Shown: positions 34,038-45,339 of the stretch, piece by piece
Position numbering within the stretch: position 1 is the stretch's first letter
Layout: each line of letters opens with the position of its first letter
Origin: Niebla homalea
Taxonomy: Eukaryota; Ascomycota; Lecanoromycetes; Lecanorales; Ramalinaceae
Reading direction: 5' to 3'
Assembly (NCBI GenBank): GCA_019925105.1
Contig: JAHGAU010000001.1
Coordinates: 1,612,001-1,676,000 of the forward strand
DNA length: 64,000 nucleotides
Notes under the pieces: model-generated
Told to the model about the DNA's origin: nothing
Database searches by the model: none
The model's input: only the letters and a program-made list of their open reading frames with translations
Program-made: the position numbers and the translations under genes

Positions 34038-34846
34038 ACTCCGATTCTAAGCTCGTCCTTTTCTTCTAAAGCTATTAGCGGCATTCATTCTGGGGGCAGG
34101 TTTGGAAAAGCGATATCATCAGATCATTGAATATACCCAGTAGACTATCTAAAGTATCAGGTCATTTTTTAATCACATATCAGCTCACAAGGGATCCAAG
34201 GTTTTACATTAGACACTTCCTCACCATGCACTGAGGCGATGTCAAAAGTGATCGTTGAAGCCAGAATAAATAGAAGCTGCATTCACCTTCTTGCTCCTTC
34301 CTTGGAAGGCCCAGCGCCGGAGCAAGGAGCAAGGAGCAGCGCTAATTTGGGCCTGGTGTGCCGAGATGAGTCTTGATCTTTCTCTCCAAGCGACGAACCA
34401 CATTCTTGATCTGTATCTCGTGCTTGAGACCTGGACGGTGATCCCCGACTTACTTCAATAGACTAATCTTAGGTTTCGCATGCTGTCACCAATCGATGTG
34501 CTATTTTGGCTTGTTGTTCCGCAAGGTGCGGTCCGGGGCAAATGACCCCTGGCCGCGCGACAGCTGTGAGCCTGTCGAATGGACACCTGATGGAGGGCGC
34601 TATTCAATCTTTGAAAACAGGCCAGGATCCGAAAGGAATGCAGGTACAGCTGATTCAGTGCTTCATTGTCCTCGTAGCATGTGGCCTATCATTTGGCTTG
34701 CATGTGCCTGCTCTAAATGATGGCCTCCGGCCCCACTTGCGCTCTTTGTTCTTCAATGCGCCTGTATGATAGCGAGTGAATTCGTATATTAGACACAGCT
34801 GATACTACTATCTCCTCACTCAACAATTCAATATCTTGTTAAGAAC
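34038..34846. other. Intergenic upstream of the nuclease gene
   Basis: An 809-bp region. A plus frame at 34,506-34,769 has no family features and is not called. There is a short direct repeat AGCAAGGAGCAAGGAGCAG near 34,320. Nothing else is seen. Confidence 0.5.
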
Positions 34847-35752
34847 ATGATGCATTCTACTGGTCTCATCACTGTACCACTCCTGCTGTCATCGGGCGCT
34901 CAAGCATGGGGCACCCTTGGCCATGCCACGGTCGCTCAGATAGCAGACAACTATCTGACATCGGCAGCGAAGACATACGTACAAGGCATCCTCGGCGATG
35001 GTGTGACCATGGCGTCTGTGGCCTCATGGGCGGATAGCTTTCGATATACTACTGCAGGAAGATTCAGCGCACCTTACCAGTCCGTACTCAGTCTTCAAGA
35101 TTCATTCACTGCAACTAATTAAAATTCTTGCAGCTTTATCGATGCTGAGGACTCCCCGCCTTCGTCGTGCTCAGTCGATCTGAACCGCGACTGCGGTTCG
35201 GGCGGCTGCGTTGTTTCCGCCATCACGAATTACACACAGCGTGTTCAAGATGGAGGCTTGAGCGAGGAGAACACCAAGGAGGCCCTTGAATTCCTCATCC
35301 ATTTCTTTGGTGATATCACGCAGCCCTTGCATGATGAGGCAGAGGAAGTTGGAGGAAACGATATCAAGGTCACATGGGACGGTGAGGACACCAACTTACA
35401 TGCCTGCTGGGATACCCAGATGGTCGAGAAGGCGGCCGGCGGGGAGAATTCAACAGCGACGCTCGAATCCTTCTCTCAAACATTGATTGGACGGATTGAC
35501 AGTGGCAGCTACGCAAGCGAAAAGGCTAGCTGGATTTCCTGCGTGAATATCAATACTGCCAGCGATTGTGCACTCGGGTGGGCTCAAGATGCAAACGCAT
35601 ACAACTGCCAGTACGTTTTGAAGACGGATGAGAGCGGCAAGGAGCTGGATGGAGATTACTACACTGGCGCTGAGCCAATTATTGAATTGCAGCTTGCGAA
35701 AGGAGGATACCGGCTAGGCGCATATCTCAACAATCTGGCGGCAGCAAACTAA
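34847..35752 (+). CDS. Secreted S1/P1 zinc nuclease
   Basis: Extracellular endonuclease for single-stranded DNA/RNA, active with three zinc ions, about 283 residues. Exons 34847-35079 and 35134-35752. The intron is 54 bp and has a weak GTCCGT donor, but only this splice gives SAPYHFIDAEDSPP. The signal peptide ends GAQA before WGTLGH, so the mature chain starts with the Trp whose amino group binds zinc in this family. Further ligands are visible: the His of GHA, Asp of ASWADSFR, His of YHFIDAED, His and Asp of FLIHFFGDITQPLH, and His and Asp of TNLHACWDTQ. Cys pairs CSVDLNRDCGSGGC look conserved. Two start codons are adjacent (MMHSTG). Members of this family degrade external nucleic acids for phosphate and nitrogen. 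Confidence 0.93.
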
Positions 35753-36036
35753 GCGTACGCATTTGACGAATCGAGTCTGACATATAGTTACATAAGTCGT
35801 AAGTCTGCATTAATAAAATGAACCGACGGAGATGAGATAGGAAGACAAACCATGTACAACACTAGAAAATGAGAGAGTTTCAGTGGTGAGATAAGGTTAG
35901 CGCTAGTCCAAGCCTTGACCGAGGATCTGCCATGAAATTGGCAATCCGGAATATCAACATTCAGTACTTCAGTACTACCCCAGAACTTCGGGCGTATTGA
36001 ATACGACTGTCATATTGCTCCCCTAAATAGCTCAAG

Positions 36037-38123
36037 ATGACAAGTTACCCCCCTCCAGAAGCTCAATACGTGCAGCAGCCCCCGCAGCCAACCTTCATCC
36101 CCCAATACAATGAGCGCCCAAGTGCCGATTCCCCTAGAGCGCCTCTTCCTCCGGGGTTTTACCCAAATACAGACCCAAGCTTGCAGCAGACCCCGCCGCT
36201 GCAAACCGCAAAGACCTCACAAAGTAATGGGGACACTCAAAAGTCCGCCAGTCGACTGCGCAAGGCTTGCGATTCATGCTCAGTCCGGAAGGTTAAGGTG
36301 AGATCGGTCGCGAAAACACAAGCTGCGCCGTTGCTCGAGCTGACACGGGTGAAAAGTGCGATGAATCCGGTCCTCCATGCAAAGCATGTGTCGCCCTGGA
36401 GATACCATGTACCTTTGAGAGACCGAGCAAGAGACGTGGTCCACCCAATCGCCTGGCGGAATCCATCAAGAAACAGCGGATAGAATCTCCTGCCGCTTCA
36501 GGTCAATCCAATCCTTCGTCGCCCACCCATGCCGCGCAAACCCTCGCCTCTTTCGCCCAACAGCAGGTCTTGTCAGCAGATGCTATCTGCCCATGGCCTG
36601 TCCTACAGCTGCTGATCGATGACTACTTCACCTACATCCATCCTCTCATTCCTGTACCACATGAACCATCCTTTCGATCAGCCCTGGAGCATCGGCAGGA
36701 CCTCACCAGTCCGACATTCCTCGCCCTGATGGCTTCTATGATAGGATGTTTGACTGCCAGCTTCCCTCGCCGACCCCGTCAACATTTCAAGGCCCAGGGG
36801 CTGGTCCCCTCGTTTCCAAACTCCACCAGCTTGATCGACAGATGTCAGAAGGTCGCTGTGGAAGCGCATGGGCCCGCGACGTTCAATCGTGCCTACACTG
36901 TGCATGACGCCATAATCAGCTACTTGCAGGGGCTGACCAACATATACACCTGGCAACGACAGCCGGCCATGCTGTATTTCAAGGAGTGCCTATCCATCAT
37001 CACGACTCTAGGCTTGCATAAAGCAGATCAGGGGTACAGCGCCTCAAATGGGCCAGATGCAGACGGCGCAATCCTCAATGGTACTAAAGCTGAGGTACAG
37101 AATCCTGCTGGAATGGACTTGATTGTGAACGAGCTCGGCAAAAGAGTATTTTGGGTCCTTTTCGTTGGTGTGAGATCGCTGCAGCAACTTGGCGTTTCGC
37201 CATTCGAGCTCAATATACCACCGCCTACCAAGTTGGATCCCTATCCGCCGCTCCCCATAGAAGTTGATGACGACTTTCTTACCCCCAATCAGATCCTGCA
37301 GCAACCTGAAGATCATACATCCGAATTGGTTGGCTTCAACATCAATGCGCGCATCTCCATGTCCTACGGCCCTGTATCACTGAATGAGATGAATTTTGGA
37401 GTGGATGAATTGGTCGATTGGGACAGACAAAGGAGGGAGATTGAGGAGAGCCTGGACAAGGTGAAACGTATACTTGAAGCTCTGCCGGCGCCCCTGGTCC
37501 TTGAATCGACAGCAAAAGGAAAAGTTGCGCAAAAACCGCATTACCCTGATGCCTCCACGCCTACCACGTTGAATGAAATGGCCCCCACTGCAACCAATGA
37601 CGGATTCAACAATCGAGCGAGCACCCAGCGGGAGATCCAGAAGACAAACATCCACGCCAGCCAACTCGGCACGCGTTCATACCTGGTGGAAAAGTATTTT
37701 GCACTGTCAGACGCACACCACCACCATATCCATAACTCTGCCCCCGACAGGTCGAATGGGAATGATAGATCAGACAGTCCCATGTCCGCCGAGCGTTCCT
37801 TGACGATCAATTCCCTCCTAGATATGCTATCCACCATCCAGCAAGTCCACCTCGAACCCAATGGCGCCTCCCTCATCGCCAAACTCCGCGCCATCGCCTC
37901 CACCCTCCTCGGATCTCGAAGCGGCACCATGGGCCTTCAGGCGGAGGCTTACCTAAGTCCCTTCGCTGCGATACTAGGCCAATTGGAGAAGACAGTGGGG
38001 GCAAGCGACTACACACACGAAGAGGACGAAGAGAGAAACATGAGTGAGTGGACGGCTCTCAGGGAGGAACAAGCGCGGTTCTTGAGGGCAGGAGGAGTCG
38101 TTGGCGAGGGTGTAGATCGGTAG
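36037..38123 (+). CDS. Zn(II)2Cys6 transcription factor
   Basis: Nuclear fungal-specific regulator of about 675 residues. Exons 36037-36297 and 36357-38123; the 59-bp intron splits the zinc cluster between its second and third cysteines and is required to make it. The cluster C78-x2-C81-x6-C88-x6-C95-x2-C98-x6-C105 is complete, followed by a linker with basic ERPSKRRGPPNR. A Pro/Gln-rich N-terminus precedes it. The middle region has a fungal_trans-like part: ICPWPVLQLLIDDYFTYIHPLIP, FLALMASMIGCLTASFP, DAIISYLQGLTNIYTWQRQPAM and FFKECL-type helix YFKECLSIITTLGLHKAD. The RGPPNR-type linker is found in sugar-responsive regulators that I only half recall, so I name no ortholog. The 3' end is 1.3 kb before the tRNA and the repeat-rich block. 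Confidence 0.92.
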
Positions 38124-39430
38124 AAGGAGCGAACTTCGGAACCTTCTCCCATAAAGCGTTATCAACCTTGCCCGGATGGCAAGCTTCTATCCAAATGGGA
38201 CGGTAGACTTGCTGCGCTCGCAACCATGTCCCATCGCTTTTCTTCCTGTATGACTACGATTTGATGAACGGCAAAGGGACCACCTGAAGAGGCGGCCAAG
38301 GGTCCGACAACCGCCTCACAGAAATAGGCATATCCTTGGGTAGTTCTATGGGATTCACTGAATTGTCTAGTCGTAAGCTTCAATGAAACCGCTTTTTACC
38401 CAACATCCGGCAACTGCATCTTTCTCAACACACCAGCCGTGAACCCCTTAATAACGCTGTGAGCACGACGAGGTTGTGACCCTATCATGCTCAAGTAATT
38501 CCTGACAACCCCCCTTTTTTTTTTTTTTTTTTGAAAACCCTCGCGCGCTCCCATTCCGTAATTCTGCCCTTGTGATGTGGCCCACGCACAATTTGCATCC
38601 ACCCCCAACAGCCATCGCCACACATCTCGGGCACCTACCATTGATCCCAAAGGAAGGGGTTAGGCAGCATCTCGAATTCTCCACCAATCAATTAATGGTG
38701 TGTTCAACAATCGGAATGGACCCTTCACCTTAGCTGAAAGATCGATCCGTAGACACACACACACACAGACACTTTTTTTACCTATCCTTTTACGGTAAGG
38801 GTTTACTGGGTGCTGTATATGATACCTTAGGGATTATTGCGTTTCATGGAGGGTACGCAGGTTGGGAATTGGGGGTGCTGTTAGGTGAGGGTATGGGGTG
38901 GGAGGAGAGGTGGGAAGGAAAGGCGGGGGTAAGGGTGGGGATGAGGATGAGAGTGAGGGTGAGGGTGAGGGTGAGGGTGATGGTGTTTGGGGGGGGGGTA
39001 AAGGGTTGGGGTGATGATGAGGCTGAGGATAAGGGTGAGGTTGAGGAATGAGGGTTGGAAGTGATGGTAAAGTTGGAAGTGAAAAGTAAGGATTAAAGGA
39101 TTGCTAAGGGGGGGGTAAGTGGTAGGGGAGCGGACTTTTTTGGGCCGTTGTTTGGCTAGCGTACGTAGTAAAAAGTTACAACTACTTGAATAGGCCAATT
39201 GCTTCAGTATCATGAACAACAGGAACGTCCGCGCAAGCACGTGGGTGATTTATCTGGTAACAGCCTGGAGGACCTGCCGAGGTACACGCAAAAAGTAATG
39301 CCAAGGATTCCCAGTCCGCGCTAAAATATGCTGGTCAAGCCTGCCAAGACGCTAGTACTAGCTCATAATAGCCGAAGGCCCACAAATTTCAACAGCCAAT
39401 ATGTTGGCAAATAATGGCCCCCCAACTGTC
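38124..39430. other. Gene-free flank with simple repeats
   Basis: A 1,307-bp region between the regulator gene and the tRNA. I find no protein gene; the minus frame 38,396-38,687 and plus frame 38,869-39,051 merely translate simple sequence. It contains an 18-base T run at 38,515-38,532, a short (AC)n tract at 38,753-38,766, and the G-rich tract listed separately. Composition drifts from balanced to repeat-rich toward the border. Confidence 0.6.
38867..39125 (+). repeat. G-rich (GTGAGG)n-like tract
   Basis: The plus strand is very G-rich and purine-rich here, with many GGG runs, a GTGAGG unit in about four near-perfect tandem copies (about 38,953-38,979), and a 10-G run at 38,989-38,998. The strand could fold into G-quadruplexes. 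A coding role is rejected; the frame through it only gives VRVRVRV-type low complexity. Confidence 0.7.
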
Positions 39431-39517
39431 GGTGATGTGGTGTAATGGCAGCACGTATCGTTGTGGTTCATTTCCACAGCCTCCGATACAATCGCGGTTC
39501 GATTCCGCGCATCGCCA
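39431..39517 (+). tRNA. tRNA-His (anticodon GTG), intron-containing
   Basis: A full cloverleaf folds by hand. The acceptor stem is GGTGATG (39,431-39,437) with CATCGCC (39,510-39,516) and discriminator A39,517. The D stem is GTGT/GCAC, the anticodon stem TATCG/CGATA, the T stem CGCGG/CCGCG with loop TTCGATT. The anticodon loop TTGTGG-C has GTG at 39,463-39,465. A 16-nt intron (about 39,467-39,482) follows position 37, where nuclear tRNA introns lie. Mature length is about 71 nt. Internal promoter B-box GGTTCGATTCC is present. Histidine tRNA identity fits the TTGTGG loop; the 5' extra G is added after transcription. Confidence 0.93.
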
Positions 39518-40548
39518 ACACCTGTTTTCGTTGTTTTTAATCCAATTTTTGGTAGATTTTGGGGGTTGAGACAGTGATTCAGGAGTTGGGACAACTCCCG
39601 GCGAGCCTTTATGAAGTGATTTACCTCCCTATCTTACTCGTTAATAATATATTATATACGTTACCTTCTTTATAACCCCGCTTTGGGTTTAATACGACCA
39701 GATAAAGTAATTATTTAAAGGGGAAATAATAATATTATATTAACTTAAAGTATTTCAGTAAATTTAAGGGCTTAATCGCGATAATTATCGACGATTCCGA
39801 TAATATAAAGAGACTATAACTTAATAATTATAGCGTTTATATTTATAGGAGCTGGAAATAAGTGGTGGTAACGTTCGTATTCGATCAAGGTCTAAATATA
39901 AGAAGTTATATAAGGAAAGAAAGAAAAAAGATGCGAGAAAAGGCCACTATATTAACCTATCTATAATACTTTCGTTCCGTATTGAGCTTATAAAGGTATT
40001 TCGAGCTTATAAAGGTGTCTTAAGCGTATAAAAGTGTCTTAAGTATATGAAAATATTTTAAATATATAAGGGTATCTTGAAATTACGGATATCTTAAGCG
40101 TATAAAAATATTTTAAACGTATAAGAAAATCTTAAAATTATGGGTATCTTAAGCGTATAAGAGTATTTTAAAATTATAAATATTTTAAGTATATAAAGGT
40201 ATTTTAAGCTTATTATAATAGTTTTTTATATAAAATCGATTTTAAATCTTAAATTTTATATAACTTATTATTAATAATATAAGTTATTTTTAATTAATCG
40301 TAACGTAATAAATAATAAAAGGTAAAAACGTTAAGATCCGACCTTTAAAGATTATCCTTAATTTTATTGAGTTATTTTAAGGCCTTATTAATAACGATTT
40401 AATGCTTTTCGAGGATTCTACGGTATTTAGTTAAGCTTTAATTAGAAACTATATTATAAAAAGTAATCATGGAGTTATTTTAATTAAGAAGCTGTTTAAT
40501 ATAATATTTATAAGTATAATATAATAAGGATTTATACCTTTAAAGGAT

Positions 40549-40770
40549 TATGTTATTCATGCTGAGAAATGATTGTCCCTGGACGGACGGAGATTTGGTA
40601 AAGGTGATCGGTCTGGAAATCTCGGTGCGAAGCTGTGGACCTGTGGACCTGTGGACCTACAGAGACGCCTTGGAGTCAGAGTTATCTCCACCCTTAATCT
40701 ACCGTCTTGAGGTAATGTTGCGACTAATACAGAATAAGGGATATAAGATGCTTACTTTGATAGAACGTAG
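40549..40770. other. Island of normal composition with GTGGACCT triplet
   Basis: An island of about 220 bp with balanced bases inside the AT block. The octamer GTGGACCT occurs three times in tandem near 40,634-40,658. A plus-strand frame starts at 40,550 (LFMLRNDCPWTDGDLVKVIG...) and runs 74 codons; it may be the end of an old gene or transposon ORF, but I recognise no family. Its survival suggests single-copy origin. Confidence 0.45.
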
Positions 40771-41136
40771 TTAATAAAGCTTAATATGTAATCGAAATAT
40801 ATAATCGAGATAATAAGTTAGGGGAACTTATAATTATTATTAATATTAAAGAGAAAGATCTAAATTTTACGTTTTATCCCTTTTTTTTTTTTTAATAATA
40901 TTTAATTATATATTTAATTATATATTTTATAGTAAGTAAAATTATATATTAAGTATTTAAAACGTTCTTTATATTAAATATAAAAATTAATAATTATAAA
41001 TATTTATTAAAAGCGTTTTTATTAATAAAAAATAATTATTTATATTAATATAATATAGAAAAAGGTAAGGAATAATAAGTAAAGGCATTTATTATATTTC
41101 TTTATATTTATTAATGATTAAAATAGTTTTACGAAC

Positions 41137-41310
41137 TTTATACCATTTGGAGATAAAGTTTAATTAATAGAATTCCAATGCATTACGATGTATTATATAA
41201 GCAGCACTTTATCCAATCACTGCTAAGTAATAATAGCAATCGCCACCCTTAACGGCTCTGCATCACGGAGATCAACTACTCCCATGCGTTCTCGATCATC
41301 TCAGGTGACT
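41137..41310. other. Second island of normal composition
   Basis: About 170 bp with balanced bases and the word ATAAGCAGCACTTTATCC near 41,200, between AT-rich flanks. No frame or repeat unit is evident. It may be a fragment of unique sequence trapped between insertions. Confidence 0.35.
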
Positions 41311-43005
41311 ATTGAATATTATAAAAGAATTTCTTCTCTTCGACGTAATCCCTCTTAAGCTATTTAATTTTATGGATAATACGGCCGAAAATCTTAAGTT
41401 TTTTAATTTACGAAGCTCTTTATTATGTATATCTTTATTAGTAAAAACTTAGCTTATTAATAAGCTATAAATTAGGGATTTCGGGCTAGGAATTAAGGGA
41501 AGGAAAAATATAATAGGAATAAGATAAGCTAATAAGTATAAAGAAGTCTCTTATTTTTTTAAATGATTTAATAACTTATTTAATAGACCCGCTATTAATA
41601 ATAGCTTTATTACCAGTTTTAAATACGTTTTCTATTTATCCTATTTTTTTATTAAAATGGCCTATTTTTTCATTAAAGTGGCTTATTTTCTTATTAATTT
41701 TAAAAAGATTGGTATTTAAGGTTTAAAGTTTTAACTTTAATCTAGAAAACTTAACCGTAAGTTTATTAATTAATCCTTAAGGATTATTAAATAAACTGGA
41801 GCGGCTATAGGAAACCGGTTTTGGAATAATATCTAAGATTAAACTAAATAAGCATCGTTCGGTAATTTATCTACTTTTATTACGGGAGGATAAAATTTAT
41901 AAGGTTAATATTAATAATAATAATAGAGTTTCCCAGCCGCGTTTATTTTTTTTAATTATATTTACCTTTCTTTATACTTTTTTTTAATTTTTGCTTTATT
42001 TACGTTATTAATTATTAAAAAAGGATAAGGAAAACGACCTTCTTTAAGCTCTTTATTATCTTCCTTTTTTTCTCCGTCGGTAATTATTATAAATAAATAG
42101 TAAGGTTTAATAATATTGCTTTTTATATTTTTTAAGGACTTAAGTTATTAAAATAATATAAATAATGATTATTATATTTTATTAACCTTTTATATATACC
42201 TTTAATAAGGGAATAAGCTTTTCTTTAAACTCTTTATTTTTCTCCTTTTTTTTTCCGTTATTAATTATCGTAAATTAATAATAAAACTTAATAATATTAT
42301 TTTTTATACTTATTTAGGATTTAACCTATTAAAGTAATATAAATAATAATTATAATATTTTATTAATTTATTATATATATTTTTAATAAAAGAAAAAGCT
42401 TTTCTTTAGGTTTTTCCTTATTTTTTTCCTCTTTATTATTATTAATCGCGGGGAGTTTTATACGTTAAGCTTACTAGGTTAATATTAATTATTATAGGCA
42501 TCCTTAATTAAAGAAATAACTATATATACCTTAATAGAGCCTTTAAAAGACTTTACCGCGGATAATTGGGGATTTACCCTTTTATCGCGGCAGAAATAAG
42601 ACCCAATATCCAATTTAAATATTTTATATATCTTTTATTTAATTAATAAAAATGGAAAAAAATACTATAAATATATAATTAACTACGGTATACCTTATAT
42701 CGTAATATATTTTAATTTTATTATTTAATAAACTTTTTTAATAAGTAATATATAAGTTTTAATCCTTATCCGGGAATCTCTTTAACTTATCCTTTTTATA
42801 TTACCATTCTTTAACGATAATATAATATTTTAAAAAGTTGATTATAAAAGGTATTACTTATAATTAATAAGGTATTATAACGTTTTTATAATTAGAATAT
42901 CTTCATAATATAAATATATATTTAACCGATTAAGGATAAAAAGTAGATCGTAAACGTTAAAATAAAAAAAAACGGTAAAAATAACGAATATATATGGAAA
43001 AAAGA

Positions 43006-43692
43006 GGTATCCGGGAGGTAAATAGGTTAATAAAGGGTTATATAATTTAAAGATCCATAGGGAGTTAAGGAATATAAGATCCGTAATATATTTATTAATT
43101 TAAAAGTAATATCCATAAGAGGTTATATTAAATAATAATTAATAAAGAGTTAACGTTAAATATTAATTAATATTCTTTATTTTAAATAAAGATTAAAAAT
43201 AAATAGTTAAGAAGATTTATAGGGAGTTAAAAAATTAGGGATTTATAATATATTTATTAATTTACGGATAGTATCTATAAGAGGTTATTTTAAATAATAA
43301 CGAAGGAAAAGCTATTATAAAATACTTCTTACTATCCTTTATTCTAAATAGGTATTGGAAGTAAACAGGTTAATAAAGGGATATCCAGGATCTACCGGGA
43401 GTTAAGGAATAGGGGATCCGTAATACATCTATTAATCTACGAGCGAGATCCGTAAGAGGCTATATGGATAATAATTGGCGAAGAGCTATTACGAAACACT
43501 TACTATCCTTTATTCCAAATAGGTATTGGAGGCAGGCAGGTCAGCAAAGGGATATCCAGGCTGAAGATCCACCGGAATGGGGGATCCGTGATATATCCAC
43601 CAATCTACCAGCGGGATCCGCAAGAGGCTATATTAAATAATGATTAACGAAGACCTATTGCGAAATACTGGTTACTATCCTTTGTTCTAGAT
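43006..43692 (+). repeat. Tandem array of four ~170-bp repeats with graded decay
   Basis: Four head-to-tail units: 43,006-43,188, 43,189-43,350, 43,351-43,521 and 43,522-43,692. The last two are both 171 bp. Shared words are GGTATTGGA at each start, GGGATATCCAGG, AGATCC, GGGGATCCGTAAT, ATCCGTAAGAGGCTATAT and TACTATCCTTTATTC. The left units differ from the right ones almost only by C-to-T and G-to-A changes: GGGGATCCGT in unit 3 becomes ATAAGATCCGT or AGGGATTTAT. Unit 4 is close to balanced composition, unit 2 nearly all A/T. The unit may be a subrepeat of a transposon or a satellite. Confidence 0.8.
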
Positions 43693-43777
43693 GGGGACTA
43701 TATGAAGCCATTATAAAACCGCTATAACGCGGTATCCAGTATCGCCCGTAAGCCCCACATCAGCAAATCTGCGACCT

Positions 43778-43878
43778 GCTCGGAGCGAGTGAATAAAAAA
43801 AAATGGATTTATTTACTTAGACCGCTCGTAAGTTACTTACGAGTATCCAGGGAAATTTATAAGCGCTCCGAGCGGTCT
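43778..43878. repeat. Nested inverted repeats / possible transposon terminus
   Basis: Three nested palindromes: GCTCGGAGCG (43,778-43,787) with CGCTCCGAGC (43,864-43,873); AGACCGCTC (43,819-43,827) with GAGCGGTCT (43,870-43,878); and the near-perfect palindrome at 43,825-43,843 whose arms are CTCGTAAGT and ACTTACGAG. Related words ACTTACGAG and GAGTATCC recur near 44,155-44,200 in opposite sense, so this may be the left end of a small inverted-repeat element ending near 44,225. Confidence 0.55.
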
Positions 43879-45339
43879 TAAGCGGATAAAAAAAAGTTTA
43901 AAATAAAAACATTTAAAACGGTAAAATAATAATTTTTATTTTTTATAAATTTTTTTATTTAAGCTTTCTTAACAGCGGGTATTACCGTTACCCCCCCTAT
44001 AAGCCGTAATATTCAACGTTTTTTAAAATTAATTATAGATTTAAGTTTTTTAACTTAAAGGTACCTTAATAGCTAATAATTTATCCTTAAAAGGGGGGTA
44101 GTTAAAGGGGGTAATTTAATTAAAAAAACGTTAAGTTAAAAAAAAAAGTAAAACTTACGAGAATCCAAGAAACTTACGAGTAAACCGGATACTCGCGAGC
44201 GCTTAGAGGCCTAGCGAGGGGGGATATAAGCTTAACCTGTTTAATCTACTCGCTTGCACTCGGAGTGCTTATATGCTGGTTTACAAATTTGCAGATGCAC
44301 TATACGTACCCGCTTTATTTATTTTATTAATAATTTATCTTGGGAAGCATTATAAACTTAATTAACGGGATCGTAAAAACGATATATAATAAGATGATAC
44401 CGGCTTCAGTCGATATCCGGAATCTGGGAAAATTCTTTAAATTATTATAACGCTCTGAAATAAATGGAACCGCCCCTGAAATCGGTTTATCAATTAAAAA
44501 CGTTTCGGTCATTTAAAAGTCACCGTTATAAAACTACCGTTATATTTATATCGTTTAAATAATATTTATTATTTAGGTTAAATTAATTAACTCTTTATAA
44601 AATAACGGATACTATAGATATATAACCTTTACCTGAAATTTTATTCTTAATTTAATTAAAGGTATAAGAATATATAACCTATTTATAAAATTAATATATT
44701 AAATTATTAACTCAATATAATTTTAAATAGATTTTTACCGTTAATTTAATTTAAAGAATAAGCGATTATTTTATACTTTATAATAGTATAACCTTAATAG
44801 CCAAATATCCCTATATATTTCTACCTTCTTATTAATTCGATAAGCCTTAACTTCTTTATATTATAACCGGCCTTTAATATTAAATATCTTTTATTAGCCT
44901 ATTTTATAGCCGAAATGGGCTCCAATAAGAGCCAGTAAGGGACCCTAAGATCCGTAAAAAAAATATTAAAATTAATAATCGAATTACATCTTAATAAGCA
45001 ATTACGGTTAAGTATTAATCCGATAAATACTATACTTTAAAAAAGAATACTATATAGTAATATAAAAAGCTATTTAAGCTTTAGAATTCTAATTTTATAA
45101 AGGATTCTAGGTTAATCTATATATTATATAATAATCTTAAATACCGGAAAGTAAATCGATTTTTTACTTAAAGAAAAATTATGCTAAAATTATTATAAAA
45201 TAGGTTTAATTTAACGCTTAAGGGGTTTTTATTAATATTAACCGCCCTTTAAAATTACATTATATTCCTATTATTATTAATAACGAGGATAATATGAAAA
45301 TTAAAACTCGTTAAACCGGGTCTTCTTAAGACTATAAGT

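Noticed and set aside
34506..34769. 88-codon frame upstream of the nuclease
   Set aside because: No signal peptide, motif or splice evidence; composition like intergenic DNA.
38881..39240. 119-codon minus frame rich in His and Pro
   Set aside because: It merely translates the complement of the G-rich repeat tract.
43006..43692. CRISPR array
   Set aside because: Units of ~170 bp are contiguous without variable spacers, and the host is a eukaryote.
44327..44512. 61-codon minus frame in the AT block
   Set aside because: Slightly more balanced composition but no recognisable domain; could be part of a dead transposon, not supported as a gene.
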